A stretch of 64,000 nucleotides of DNA from Bradyrhizobium liaoningense (lineage in GTDB: Bacteria; Pseudomonadota; Alphaproteobacteria; Rhizobiales; Xanthobacteraceae). Shown here in pieces: positions 51,619 to 60,171 of this stretch (the stretch's first letter is position 1; every line of letters begins with the position of its first letter). The notes beneath the pieces were generated by a model. That model saw nothing but the letters and a program-made list of their open reading frames with translations, was not told the origin of the DNA and did not search any database. A program made the translations under genes and the position numbers. The stretch lies in assembly GCF_018130785.1 (NCBI RefSeq), contig NZ_JAFCJT010000008.1:62001-126000 (forward strand). The letters run 5' to 3'.

Positions 51619-52494
51619 TCAATGACCATGAGGCTGCGCCTCGTGCGGAATGACGCCGTGCTGCTCGAGGCCGCCTCGCGCCAACCACGCATCGGTGCTC
51701 GCGATCGCGCGCTCGATATGGTCGTCGGTACGCGAGAAATCGTACGGCGATCCCACCAGCGGACAGAGCGGCGGCACCACGACATATTCGATGTCGGACG
51801 CGAGCCCCTCGAGCTCCGCCACCAATTGCCGCGCGATCAGCAGCGTCAGCGCATGCAGGGCATTGGCAACCGCGCCCACCGGCGGATCCTTCACCGCGCA
51901 GGCGTGCCCGGTCGGCAGCACGATCAGCCGTTTTGCGCCTTTCCGGATCGCGACCCGGACCGGGGTGTTCGAGGAGATCGCACCGTCGGCGAGGAACCGA
52001 TTGCGGTAGTAGACCGGCGAGAACGCGCCGGGGATCGCAGTGGACGCCAGGATCGCGTCCACCGTCGCGCCCTCCGACAACACCACGCTCTCCCCGGAGA
52101 CGAAATCGGTGGTGACGATGTGCACCGGAAGCGCAGCATCCTCGAGGTTGCGATAGGGGATGTGGTCCTCGACCAGCTTGCGGATGCCGTCATGGGGAAT
52201 CAGGAAATCGCGCCGCCACATGAATCCGGCGAGGCTCTTCCAGGTGACCGGGAAGACATCATGACGCTTCAGGCCGCGCCAGACCGCTTCAAGCCCGAGC
52301 ACGCCCTTGAGCGAGGGGTCGCCGGCATAATAGGCGCCGTTGATCGCGCCGACGCTGGAGCCGACCACGAGATCGGCGACGACGCCGTGCCTCGCCAGTG
52401 AATGCATCATCCCGACCTGGATCGCCCCGAAGCTGCCGCCGCCCGCAAGCACGAAGGCGGTCGGTTTCGGTGGACCATGGTCGATCACGGACAA
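51619..52494 (-). CDS. Patatin-like phospholipase
   Basis: This 291-residue protein of the RssA-like bacterial patatin group has the oxyanion-hole 'LAGGGSFGAIQVG' (about 17-29), the nucleophile elbow GxSxG in 'VVGSSVGAINGAY' and the Asp of the dyad in 'LADGAISSNTP'. It is probably a cytoplasmic acyl hydrolase. The C-terminus is His-rich (HEAQPHGH). It is monocistronic, with a dispersed repeat element upstream. Confidence 0.93.
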   Translation of the reverse strand: MSVIDHGPPKPTAFVLAGGGSFGAIQVGMMHSLARHGVVADLVVGSSVGAINGAYYAGDPSLKGVLGLEAVWRGLKRHDVFPVTWKSLAGFMWRRDFLIPHDGIRKLVEDHIPYRNLEDAALPVHIVTTDFVSGESVVLSEGATVDAILASTAIPGAFSPVYYRNRFLADGAISSNTPVRVAIRKGAKRLIVLPTGHACAVKDPPVGAVANALHALTLLIARQLVAELEGLASDIEYVVVPPLCPLVGSPYDFSRTDDHIERAIASTDAWLARGGLEQHGVIPHEAQPHGH

Positions 52495-52662
52495 GATTCG
52501 CGCAGCTCCCCCAGCTCTCGCATCGCAACATCGCGGCGAGGTTTTGGCGCGAGCTTATAACAAGGGGCGCGCGCGACGCGCCAATAACAAAGTCGGGGGA
52601 GGATGGTGAGGGGGTGGTGTTAGCGAGTGTGAGGCGAGATGGCAGCCACACTCACCGCCGTC

Positions 52663-52808
52663 ATCCCCGCCTAGTGCGCAATTGCGCACGGGGGGCGGGG
52701 ATCCATAGCCACAGGGAGGAATTATTGCGCGAGCTGATAGCCACGAGTCTTCGCCAAACCACGTCCTGTGGTTATGGGTCCCGGGCTCGCGCTTCGCGCG
52801 CCCCGGGA
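52663..52808. repeat. Dispersed element with two hairpins, copy 2
   Basis: The first hairpin combines atccccgcc (52663-52671) with ggcggggat (52694-52702) and an inner perfect palindrome gtgcgcaattgcgcac (52674-52689). The second is tcccgggctcgcgc...gcgccccggga (52779-52808). The spacer shares 'ggttatgggtcccgggctcgcg' with the copy at 49299-49447. It sits between fpr and the patatin gene, both leftward. Confidence 0.78.
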
Positions 52809-52854
52809 CGACACCGATGTTGCGGCTAAAGGCGTCGCTCGGAAAACGAGCGGC

Positions 52855-53628
52855 TTACCGCTCGACGAACGCCTTCTCGATCACGAAATGGCCGGGCTTG
52901 TTGCCGGAGCCCTCGATGAAATCGCGGCCTTCGAACATCACCTTCAGCTCTTCCAGCATCGCCGGGCTGCCGCACATCATGATGCGGTCGGTTGCGATGT
53001 CGAGCGGGCCCTGTCCGATATCGTTGAAGATCTGCTCGGAGTTGATGAGATCGGTGATGCGGCCGCGGTTCTTGAACGGCTCGCGGGTCACGGTCGGATA
53101 GTAGATGAGCTTGTCTGCCAGCAGCTCGCCGAACAGCTCGTCCTCGCGCAAATTCGCGACGAGCCTCTCGCCATAGGCGAGCTCGGAGACCTGGCGGCAG
53201 CCGTGCACCAGCACGATGCTCTCGAACTGGTCGTAGACCTCGGGGTCCTTGATCAGGCTGGCGAAGGGCGCAAGGCCGGTGCCGGTCGAGAGCAGCATCA
53301 GCCGCTTGCCGGGGATGAGGTTGTCGGTGATCAGCGTGCCGGTGGCCTTGCGGCCGACCAGGATGGTGTCGCCTTCCTTGATCTTCTGGAGGCGCGAGGT
53401 GAGCGGGCCGTCCTGGACCTTGATCGAGAAGAACTCGAGCTCTTCCTCGTGGTTGGCGCTCGCCATGCTGTAGGCGCGCAGCAGCGGTCGGCCCTCGACC
53501 TCGAGGCCGATCATCGCGAACTGGCCGTTCTGGAACCGGAAGCCGGTATCGCGCGTGGCGCGGAAGCTGAACAGCGTGTCGGTCCAGTGCTGGACGGAAA
53601 GAACCTTCTCTCGGTAAAACGCGCTCAT
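52855..53628 (-). CDS. fpr: Ferredoxin/flavodoxin--NADP+ reductase
   Basis: This 257-residue FAD enzyme of the bacterial FPR subclass carries the FAD-binding 'LRAYSMASANHEE' (RxYS), the phosphate-binding 'GPLTSRL' and the NADP motif 'LLSTGTGLAPFASL'. 'RIMMCGSPAML' is the conserved C-terminal element, and the protein ends in 'VER'. It transfers electrons between NADPH and ferredoxin or flavodoxin, for example in oxidative-stress defence. I start at 53628; the open frame runs upstream to 53889 with non-homologous sequence. Confidence 0.94.
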   Translation of the reverse strand: MSAFYREKVLSVQHWTDTLFSFRATRDTGFRFQNGQFAMIGLEVEGRPLLRAYSMASANHEEELEFFSIKVQDGPLTSRLQKIKEGDTILVGRKATGTLITDNLIPGKRLMLLSTGTGLAPFASLIKDPEVYDQFESIVLVHGCRQVSELAYGERLVANLREDELFGELLADKLIYYPTVTREPFKNRGRITDLINSEQIFNDIGQGPLDIATDRIMMCGSPAMLEELKVMFEGRDFIEGSGNKPGHFVIEKAFVER

Positions 53629-54015
53629 GATTTTCGATATTCCGAATAATTGCGGTTTTAGGGCAAAAGCATTGCCCGGCCCCTGAAAGCGGGGCGGACA
53701 CCATTGCCATGGCGGAGGATTTCGCGTGTGAGATCTACGCCATTGAGACCAATAATCAACCTCGTTCCAGGTGCAATTGGTGCCGGTCAAACCGGCATTT
53801 GCGGCGGAAATGGTCACATCATTAATGAATCTGCTGCCGCGCACGCGCGACGGGCAATTTCTTTTCCCTCCAGGGCCTGATTGCAGCACTTAATTTCCGT
53901 CGCGCTCGCGAGAATTTCATTAAGAATAGCTCTGATTTCCACCCCGGCTTGGCGCCGTTCCCCGCATTTTTGCGGCTTTTGGCGACAGAAACGGTTGAAA
54001 CACACGATTGAACAC
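53629..54015. other. Divergent gap between fpr and the ATP-grasp gene
   Basis: This 387-base, relatively AT-rich gap holds both promoters. It includes the palindrome tgccggt-caa-accggca at 53781-53797, a candidate operator, and a stem ccgcatttttgcgg near 53966-53979. No gene is supported; short frames here lack ribosome-binding sites. Confidence 0.45.
53781..53797. promoter_or_regulatory. Palindrome upstream of fpr
   Basis: The arms tgccggt and accggca are perfect reverse complements with a caa spacer. It lies about 150 bases upstream of fpr and 220 bases upstream of the ATP-grasp gene. A binding protein cannot be named. Confidence 0.35.
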
Positions 54016-54948
54016 ATGGCGGCAAGCGGCGAGCGGATCTTCGTCCAGGCGATCAGGCGCTATTGCGCGAACCATGGCATCGCGCTCGATGTCCGCGCGG
54101 GCGGCTGGCTGCTCGCGATGCGCGGGCGCGCGAAGCGCCACTTCGCGTTCGGCTACGACATCGGCCTCAACAGCGCCATCGCGCACCGCCTCGCCAACGA
54201 CAAATCGGCCACTGCCGAGGTGCTGGCGCTTGAGGGCGTGCCATGCGTTCCCCATCACCTCTTCCTCAACCCGAGCATGGGCGCGCACGTCGCCGGCGCC
54301 AATTGGCGCGAGACAATGCTGGGCTCGCTCGCGCAGAATCCGCAAGGCGTGGTGGTGAAGCCGAACGAAGGAACATCGGGCCGCGCGGTGTTCAGGGTAA
54401 CGAACAGCGCCGAGCTCGATCGCGCCGTGACCGAGGTGTTTGCGGCGAGCCTCGGTCTCGTGATCGCGCCCTATGTCGAGATCGAGGACGAGGTCCGCGT
54501 CATCCTGCTCGATGGTCAGCCGATGCTCGTCTACCGCAAGGAGCGCCCGCAGGTCGTCGGCGACGGTGTGCACACATTGCGCGAGTTGGCGACCGCGGCG
54601 GGACATGACGGGCGGCTCTCCGAGCTAGGTGCGCGCGAGGTGAACGCCATTGTCCCGAAGGGCGCGCAGCGCATCCTGAACTGGCGGCACAATCTCGACG
54701 CAGGAGCGCGGCCGGTGCTCATGGAGGACGGCGAGGTCCGAGCGGCCTGCGCAAAACTCGCCATCGACGCCGCCGACGCCATCGGCATCACCTTCGCATC
54801 GATCGACGTCATCAGGGTCGCGGGCGAGTGGCGGGTGCTCGAAATCAATTCCGGCGTGATGATGGAAGCGCTGGCGAGGCTGCATCCGGAGCTGGTGCAG
54901 GCGACATATGACGCGGCGCTGGATCGGGTGTTTGGGGCATATCGTTGA
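54016..54948 (+). CDS. ATP-grasp ligase, cyanophycin-synthetase/GshF-like
   Basis: This is a 310-residue stand-alone ATP-grasp enzyme. The ATP-binding loop is 'GVVVKPNEGTSGRAVFRV', the acidic strand is 'VIAPYVEIEDEVRVILLDG', and the Mg-binding end is 'WRVLEINSGVMMEAL' (Glu and Asn). The 'RPQVVGDGVHTLREL' element is shared with CphA and bifunctional glutathione synthetases. It probably forms an amide bond between a carboxylate and an amine; the substrates are unknown. It lacks the ligase-M domain of CphA. The start is at the ATG at 54016; the frame extends upstream without support. Confidence 0.87.
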   Translation: MAASGERIFVQAIRRYCANHGIALDVRAGGWLLAMRGRAKRHFAFGYDIGLNSAIAHRLANDKSATAEVLALEGVPCVPHHLFLNPSMGAHVAGANWRETMLGSLAQNPQGVVVKPNEGTSGRAVFRVTNSAELDRAVTEVFAASLGLVIAPYVEIEDEVRVILLDGQPMLVYRKERPQVVGDGVHTLRELATAAGHDGRLSELGAREVNAIVPKGAQRILNWRHNLDAGARPVLMEDGEVRAACAKLAIDAADAIGITFASIDVIRVAGEWRVLEINSGVMMEALARLHPELVQATYDAALDRVFGAYR

Positions 54949-54981
54949 TCGAACTCTTGCGACAAAGTGCGCTGCGTCCCC

Positions 54982-55117
54982 TCTCCCCTTGTGGGAGAGG
55001 GTGGCTCGCCGCGTAGCGGCGAGACGGGTGAGGGGTCTCTCTCCTCAACGTAGATTTAACGTGAGGATAGAGACCCCTCATCCGGCGCTTCGCGCCACCT
55101 TCTCCCACAAGGGGAGA
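54982..55117. repeat. Large dispersed inverted repeat, likely bidirectional terminator
   Basis: The 17-base arms tctccccttgtgggaga (54982-54998) and tctcccacaaggggaga (55101-55117) are exact reverse complements. The interior adds further pairing between 'gtgaggggtctct' and 'agagacccctcat'. It fills the gap between the convergent ATP-grasp and binding-protein genes. The sequence type is common in Bradyrhizobium intergenic regions (recollection). Confidence 0.82.
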
Positions 55118-55130
55118 AGGAAGTAAGCGC

Positions 55131-56051
55131 TCAATTATTCGCGCTGGCGGAATCGTCCATCGACTTGAAGGCTTCCTCCAGTTGCAGGGAGATCGGCACG
55201 TTCAGGCGTTCGCCGGTGGGCAGCCGTGCGATGAACCATTTGTTGTAGAGCGGGATGAGGTCCTGATTGGAGCCGAGCTTGCGGAAGGTGCGGTCGACCA
55301 CCGCTGTCAACTGAGGCTCACCCTTCCTGAACATGATGCCGTAGGGGTCATAGGACAGGTAATCGCCGGTGACGCGGAACTTGTCCTGCGCCTTGTGGCG
55401 CGCGATCAGGCCGGAGAGCAGGATGTCGTCGGTCGCGAACGCATCGGCCTTGCCGTCGACGAGCGTCTGATACGACTGCTCGTGATCCGGCGAGGTGACG
55501 ATGTTCAGCCCGAGCGAGGACTTCTTGTCGGCCGCCTGGATCGCCTGCTCGTTGGTGGTGCCCTTCGTCACCACCACGGTCTTGCCCTTCAGATCGGTCA
55601 ACGACTGGACCTTTGACGCCTTCGGCACCATCAGCTTGGTGCCGGCGACGAACATCAGCGGGGAGAAGGCGACGCGCTTGCCGCGCTCGGCATTGGCGGT
55701 GGTCGAGCCGCATTCCAGGTCGATCTTGTTCTGCAGCACGGCGTCGATGCGGTCGTCCGAGGTAACCTTGACGTAGTCGATCCTCAGATCGGGATCGTCG
55801 ACCTCGACGCCGATCTCCTCGACGATGGCCTCGCAGAGCTCGAGGCTGTAGCCGATCGGGCGGCCCGACTGGTCGAGGAAGGAGAATGGCGGCGAGCTCT
55901 CGCGATAGCCGAGCCGCACGGTATGCCTGTTCTTGATGGCCGACAGCGTCGGGCTAAGCCCTTCGCTGCCGCCGGTCTGAGCGGAGGCGCCGGTTGCCAG
56001 CAGGCACGCCGCCAGCAACAGGCCGCCCGATATCGCCGTTGAAAGGCGCAT
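55131..56051 (-). CDS. Amino-acid-type ABC substrate-binding protein (orphan)
   Basis: This 306-residue periplasmic protein of the GltI/family-3 binding proteins has a Sec signal (MRLSTAISGGLLLAACLLATGASA). Landmarks are 'VRLGYRESSPPFSFLDQSGRPIGYSLELC' (in parts), 'IDLECGSTTANAERGKRVAFS' and 'KGTTNEQAI'. It would bind glutamate/aspartate or a related acid. No permease or ATPase gene is nearby; instead the gene follows dctA by 12 bp, so a dicarboxylic amino acid or a shared ligand is plausible. Confidence 0.93.
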   Translation of the reverse strand: MRLSTAISGGLLLAACLLATGASAQTGGSEGLSPTLSAIKNRHTVRLGYRESSPPFSFLDQSGRPIGYSLELCEAIVEEIGVEVDDPDLRIDYVKVTSDDRIDAVLQNKIDLECGSTTANAERGKRVAFSPLMFVAGTKLMVPKASKVQSLTDLKGKTVVVTKGTTNEQAIQAADKKSSLGLNIVTSPDHEQSYQTLVDGKADAFATDDILLSGLIARHKAQDKFRVTGDYLSYDPYGIMFRKGEPQLTAVVDRTFRKLGSNQDLIPLYNKWFIARLPTGERLNVPISLQLEEAFKSMDDSASANN

Positions 56052-56063
56052 GACGCACTCCCG

Positions 56064-57359
56064 TCAATGGCCGGCCATCGCGGGCAGTTCGCCCGGAACC
56101 ATGTCCGGCGTCGCCGCTTCGCCGGGTCCGAGCTCGTGCTCGGGCCCGAGCTCACCTTCCCACTTCGCGACCACGGCAGTCGCGAGCGAATTGCCGATGA
56201 CATTGGTGGCGCTGCGTCCCATGTCGAGGAACGTGTCGATGCCCATGATCATCAGCAGGCCTGCCTCGGGGATGCCGAACTGCGACAGCGTCGAGGCGAT
56301 TACCACGAGGGACGCACGCGGCACGCCGGCCACGCCCTTGGAGGTGATCATCAACGTCGCGAGCATCGCCAGCTGCGTCGCGAGCGACATCTCGATGTGG
56401 TATGTCTGCGCGATGAAGATGCTCGCGAATGTGCAGTACATCATCGTGCCGTCGAGATTGAAGGAGTAACCGAGCGGCAGCACGAAGCTCGAGATCCGCG
56501 ACGACGCGCCGAACTTGGTCAGCCCCTCCAGCGTTTTCGGATAGGCCGCCTCCGAGCTCGCGGTGGAGAACGCAATCATCAGGGGCTCGCGGATCAATCT
56601 CAAGAGATGGCTGTAGCGCGGCCCGATCACGATGAAGCCGACGACCATCAGGATGCCCCACAGGATCGCAAGCGCGAGATAGAAGCCGCCCATGAAGACG
56701 ACGAGCTTCCACAGCACGCCGAGGCCGTTCTTGGCGACGGTGGCCGTGATGGCCGCCCACACCGCCAACGGCGCGAACAGCATCACGTAGCTCGTCACCT
56801 TGAGCATGATGTGAGCGACGTCGTCGATCATCGCCAGGATCGGCTTCGACCGCTCCGGCATCGAGCCCATCGCCACCGAGAAGAACACGGCGAAGATCAC
56901 GATCTGCAGGATCTCGTTCTGCGCCATGGCGTCGGCGATCGAGGTCGGGATCAGATGGGTCAGGAATTTTTCGATCGAGAAGGCCGAGACCGGCAAGCCG
57001 GTCGATTGCCCCGCCTGCGGCAGCGTGCCGGGGAAGTTCGCGCCGGGCTGGAGCAGATTGACCATGACGAGGCCGAGCAGCAGCGACACGAAGGACGCGC
57101 TGACGAACCAGCCCATGGTCTTGGCGAAGATGCGCCCGAGTCGCGAGCCGCTGCCCATATGCGCGATACCGCCGACCAGGGTCGCGAACACCAGCGGCGC
57201 GATGATCATCTTGATCAGGCGCAGGAACATCATGGCGATCAGGTTGATGGAGGAAGCCCATTCGGCTCTGGTGTCGGGCAGGAAGTTGAAGATCGCTGCC
57301 CCCATGACGATGCCCAGCACCATCGCGGCCAGAATGTATTGCGTAAACCTGTTCGACAT
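56064..57359 (-). CDS. Dicarboxylate/amino-acid:cation symporter (DctA/GltP family)
   Basis: This 431-residue transporter of the DAACS family has eight helices and two re-entrant loops. Conserved blocks are 'AFSTASSEAAYPKTLEGL' (serine-rich HP1), 'PLGYSFNLDGTMMYCTFASIFIAQ' (TM7 NMDGT-like, here NLDGT) and 'GVAGVPRASLVVIASTL' (HP2). It takes up C4-dicarboxylates or glutamate/aspartate with Na+ or H+. It is co-transcribed with the downstream binding-protein gene. The tail is Glu/Gly/Pro-rich and non-conserved. It resembles dctA, which feeds nitrogen-fixing bacteroids, but specificity is not proven. Confidence 0.93.
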   Translation of the reverse strand: MSNRFTQYILAAMVLGIVMGAAIFNFLPDTRAEWASSINLIAMMFLRLIKMIIAPLVFATLVGGIAHMGSGSRLGRIFAKTMGWFVSASFVSLLLGLVMVNLLQPGANFPGTLPQAGQSTGLPVSAFSIEKFLTHLIPTSIADAMAQNEILQIVIFAVFFSVAMGSMPERSKPILAMIDDVAHIMLKVTSYVMLFAPLAVWAAITATVAKNGLGVLWKLVVFMGGFYLALAILWGILMVVGFIVIGPRYSHLLRLIREPLMIAFSTASSEAAYPKTLEGLTKFGASSRISSFVLPLGYSFNLDGTMMYCTFASIFIAQTYHIEMSLATQLAMLATLMITSKGVAGVPRASLVVIASTLSQFGIPEAGLLMIMGIDTFLDMGRSATNVIGNSLATAVVAKWEGELGPEHELGPGEAATPDMVPGELPAMAGH

Positions 57360-57569
57360 CGCTTACCCCCAACTACACCGGCGCTTCATGATGTCGCAGA
57401 TATGACGACGACGCAACACGCTTGGCGTGCGCGTGCGGTGGCCGGATGTTCCCGTTGCGAAACGGGTCGGCGCGATCTAGCCTTCATGCAGCGCACAACG
57501 AATGCGGCCTGCACGTTTTCTTTGCGGCGACTGCATCAATAATCGACAAGCAAACAAAGAGGAATCGCC

Positions 57570-58571
57570 ATGAGCAGCAGCATCAATCGCCAGATTCTTC
57601 TGGTCGAAAAGCCCAGCGGCAAGCTCGGTGCCGAGCACTTCAAGATGGTCGAGGGTGCGATGCCGGAGCCGAAGGACGGCGAGGCCTTGCTGCGGGTGCG
57701 TTACATCTCGCTCGACGCGGCCAATCGCGCCTGGATGCACGGCGCGACTTATCGTTCGGCCGTCGAAGCCAACAGCGTGATGGCCGGCGGCGGCATCGCC
57801 GAGGTCGTCAGCTCGAAGGCGCCGGGGCTTGCGCCGGGCGACATCGTGTTCGGCGACACCGGCTGGCAGGAGTTTGCCGCCGTGCCGGCAAAGCATCTCA
57901 CCAAGATGCCGAAGCTCGAACCGCTCACGCATCTGCTCAGCGTGTTCGGCATCGCCGGCCTCACCGCCTATTTCGGCCTGCTCGAGGTCGGCAAGCCCAA
58001 GGGGGGCGAGACGGTCGTCGTCTCGGCCGCCGCAGGCTCGGTCGGCTCGATCGTCGGGCAGATCGCCAAGATCAAAGGATGTCACGTGATCGGCATTGCC
58101 GGCGGCGCAGACAAGTGCACCTGGCTGACCTCCGAGCTCGGCTTCGACGCGGCCGTCGACTACAAGGACGGCGCGGTGTTCAAGGCCCTGCGCGCGGCCG
58201 CACCAAAAGGCATCGACGTCTATTTCGACAATGTCGGCGGCGACATTCTGGAAGCCTGCCTGCCGCAGATGAACAATTACGGCCGCATCGCCTGCTGCGG
58301 TGCGATCTCGCAATATGACGGCGCGCCTGCCGCGCACGGCCCGCGCGGCGTGCCCGGCCTGATCGTGGTGAAGCGGCTCGTCATGCAGGGCTTCATCGTG
58401 ATGGACTACATGAAGGAGAGCCAGCGCGCGCTCGCCGACCTCCAGGGCTGGGTCACATCCGGCAAGCTGAAGGTGCAGGAAGACATCATCGACGGACTGG
58501 AGAACACGCCGAAGGCGCTGATCGGATTGCTTGCGGGAGAGAATCGCGGCAAGCGCATGGTCAAGCTCTGA
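57570..58571 (+). CDS. NADPH-dependent MDR-type oxidoreductase (CurA/PTGR-like)
   Basis: This 333-residue medium-chain reductase has an N-terminal GroES-like part (ALLRVRYISLDAANRAWM, the CurA/leukotriene B4 dehydrogenase signature) and a Rossmann part with 'VVVSAAAGSVGSIVGQIAKIKG' (in parts, about 150-170). 'YFDNVGGDILEACL' and 'GRIACCGAISQYD' are typical of alkenal/one oxidoreductases. No zinc ligands are present. It reduces alpha,beta-unsaturated carbonyls with NADPH. It is divergent from dctA. Confidence 0.94.
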   Translation: MSSSINRQILLVEKPSGKLGAEHFKMVEGAMPEPKDGEALLRVRYISLDAANRAWMHGATYRSAVEANSVMAGGGIAEVVSSKAPGLAPGDIVFGDTGWQEFAAVPAKHLTKMPKLEPLTHLLSVFGIAGLTAYFGLLEVGKPKGGETVVVSAAAGSVGSIVGQIAKIKGCHVIGIAGGADKCTWLTSELGFDAAVDYKDGAVFKALRAAAPKGIDVYFDNVGGDILEACLPQMNNYGRIACCGAISQYDGAPAAHGPRGVPGLIVVKRLVMQGFIVMDYMKESQRALADLQGWVTSGKLKVQEDIIDGLENTPKALIGLLAGENRGKRMVKL

Positions 58572-58585
58572 CGAGATATTGCTCA

Positions 58586-58680
58586 AGCATGATCTCCGCG
58601 CGAACGCATTCCGCGTTTGTCGCGAGGGAAAATCGCTGCGCACTTTGCGCCAACGCGGCCCTTCGGGTTCGGATCATGCT
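58586..58680. repeat. Dispersed palindromic element (agcatgatc type)
   Basis: The outer arms agcatgatc (58586-58594) and gatcatgct (58672-58680) are perfect reverse complements around 77 bases containing 'cgaacgcattccgcg' and 'gggttcg'. It shares its ends with the element at 21821-21867 but has a longer, different interior. It lies downstream of the MDR reductase gene. Confidence 0.7.
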
Positions 58681-58831
58681 CTAGTTGCGTCGCAATTGCG
58701 CCCGCATAATTGACTTGCGGTAGAGGTCAAAGCAGCCAAAGATACCCCTCGCGAGGCATCACTCGCGACGATTGCGATTGCATTACATTTAAGAATCGTC
58801 GGCGTTACCGACAGGGCAGGAAATCACTCAG

Positions 58832-59641
58832 ATGTTCAACACGTTGAAACATGCATCAACGCGCGCGGCATTGTTGGCGGCAGCGCTCTTCGCAACTGCA
58901 ACAGGCGCATTCGCCCAAGCTCCGACCGAGGCTCAGAAGAGCGCCATCCGCTCCGCATGCCGCTCGGACTTCATGGCGCACTGCTCGAGCGTCACGCCCG
59001 GCGGCGTGGAAGCGTATCAATGTCTCCAGAAGAACATGTCCAGCCTGTCATCGGGATGCCAGACCGCGGTTCGCGCGGTCGAGCCCGCTGCGGCACCGAA
59101 GACTGAAGCTGCGCCAACCAAGTCTGAACCGGCAAAGACCGAAGCAACTCCCGCTGCCGGGCCGAAGCCGGCCGCCGCCGCGGCTCCGAAAGCCGCAGCG
59201 GCAAAGCAGCCGAGCGGCGCGCAGATTGCTGCGGTCAAGAGCGCGTGCCGCGCCGATTATCCCAAGGTGTGCGCCAGCGTGCCGCCGGGCGGCGCCCCCG
59301 CCCTCGAATGCCTGGAGAAGAACAAGGCCAAGGTTTCGCCGGCCTGCGAGAAGGCCGTGACTGCCGCGGCCGATGGCGGCAGCGCAGCAGCAACGGCGGC
59401 GCCCGCGGGCGCAGCGACAGCGGCAGCGGCACCGGCGGCCGCGCCAGCCGTGATCGTTCTGCGCCCGCTGCGGCCGCGCGAAGAGCTGTTCATCGTCCGC
59501 TCCGCCTGCGGCGCCGACGTCCGCACGCTGTGCGCCGGCGTTGCGCCCGGTGGCGGCCGCATCGTGCAATGCATCTCCAGCAATGCCGCATCGCTGTCGC
59601 CCGCGTGCAAGGACGTGCTGGCGCCATTCGCGGCGCGATAG
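58832..59641 (+). CDS. Exported protein with three Cys-rich repeats
   Basis: This 269-residue protein has a Sec signal (MFNTLKHASTRAALLAAALFATATGAFA). Three repeats of about 40 residues share the frame C-x4-D-x3-HC/VC/LC-x3-PGG-x5-CL-x9-C: 'SACRSDFMAHCSSVTPGG', 'SACRADYPKVCASVPPGG' and 'SACGADVRTLCAGVAPGG'. They resemble Golgi Cys-rich (GLG1) type repeats. Ala/Pro/Lys-rich linkers join them. Each repeat has four Cys, so two disulfides per unit are likely. It is periplasmic or surface-located, and the role is unknown. Confidence 0.88.
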   Translation: MFNTLKHASTRAALLAAALFATATGAFAQAPTEAQKSAIRSACRSDFMAHCSSVTPGGVEAYQCLQKNMSSLSSGCQTAVRAVEPAAAPKTEAAPTKSEPAKTEATPAAGPKPAAAAAPKAAAAKQPSGAQIAAVKSACRADYPKVCASVPPGGAPALECLEKNKAKVSPACEKAVTAAADGGSAAATAAPAGAATAAAAPAAAPAVIVLRPLRPREELFIVRSACGADVRTLCAGVAPGGGRIVQCISSNAASLSPACKDVLAPFAAR

Positions 59642-59653
59642 GCGGCACGATCG

Positions 59654-59669
59654 CGCGCCAAAAGGCGCG
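59654..59669 (+). terminator. Possible terminator hairpin
   Basis: The arms cgcgcc (59654-59659) and ggcgcg (59664-59669) flank an aaaa loop just after the Cys-rich repeat gene. There is no T-run, so this is a weak call. Confidence 0.35.
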
Positions 59670-59767
59670 ACCCGACCGGCAGCGCGCGCAATGAATTCTC
59701 GCGCACCTGCCGCGACAAATCCTTTGCAAGCATCCGATTTCGATCACGACAAGTCCGGGAGGAAGAC

Positions 59768-59983
59768 ATGCGTTCGCTTCTGCTCATCGCTTCCGCGCTC
59801 CTCGCCTTCGGCGCGAGCATGACCTTTGAGGCCACCGATGCCAACGCGGTGGTGTGCGCCCGCGGCGTCTACCGTGCCGGCTGTGCCGGGCCAAATGCGG
59901 CCGTCGTGGTCCGCAAGCCGGTTCCAGTGGTCCGCTGTACCAGGGTGCTGGTGAACGGCGTCTACGTGAAGCGCTGCGTTTGA
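59768..59983 (+). CDS. Small exported protein
   Basis: This 71-residue protein has a Sec signal (MRSLLLIASALLAFGASMTF...). The mature part carries four Cys (VVCARGVYRAGCAG, VRCTRVLVNGVYVKRC) and Val/Arg-rich strands. The motif 'CARGVYRAGCAGPNAAVVVR' is one I recall from small Bradyrhizobium secreted proteins; the function is unknown. A Shine-Dalgarno-like 'gggagga' lies seven bases upstream. Confidence 0.72.
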   Translation: MRSLLLIASALLAFGASMTFEATDANAVVCARGVYRAGCAGPNAAVVVRKPVPVVRCTRVLVNGVYVKRCV

Positions 59984-60136
59984 CCCCGGATGGCCAAGCC
60001 CGCACGGTTTGGCTATGCTTCGCAACGTCACTGCTCCGGATGCGTGCCAGACGCCTGTCCGGAAGTCACCTTCGATGCGCCTCGCCTTCGATAATTCCGC
60101 TGGCGTGGACGGCCGGAGCACATTAGTCTACCCCTA

Positions 60137-60154
60137 GATAGTAAGTATACTGTC
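60137..60154. promoter_or_regulatory. Imperfect inverted repeat before the aromatic-CoA operon
   Basis: The arms gatagta (60137-60143) and tactgtc (60148-60154) match as reverse complements at six of seven positions around agta; the core agtatact is a perfect palindrome. It lies 17 bases before the TTG start, overlapping the likely leader. MarR-type repressors bind such sites, and a marR gene lies in the facing operon. Confidence 0.5.
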
Positions 60155-60171
60155 AATCAGGGAGGCAGACG

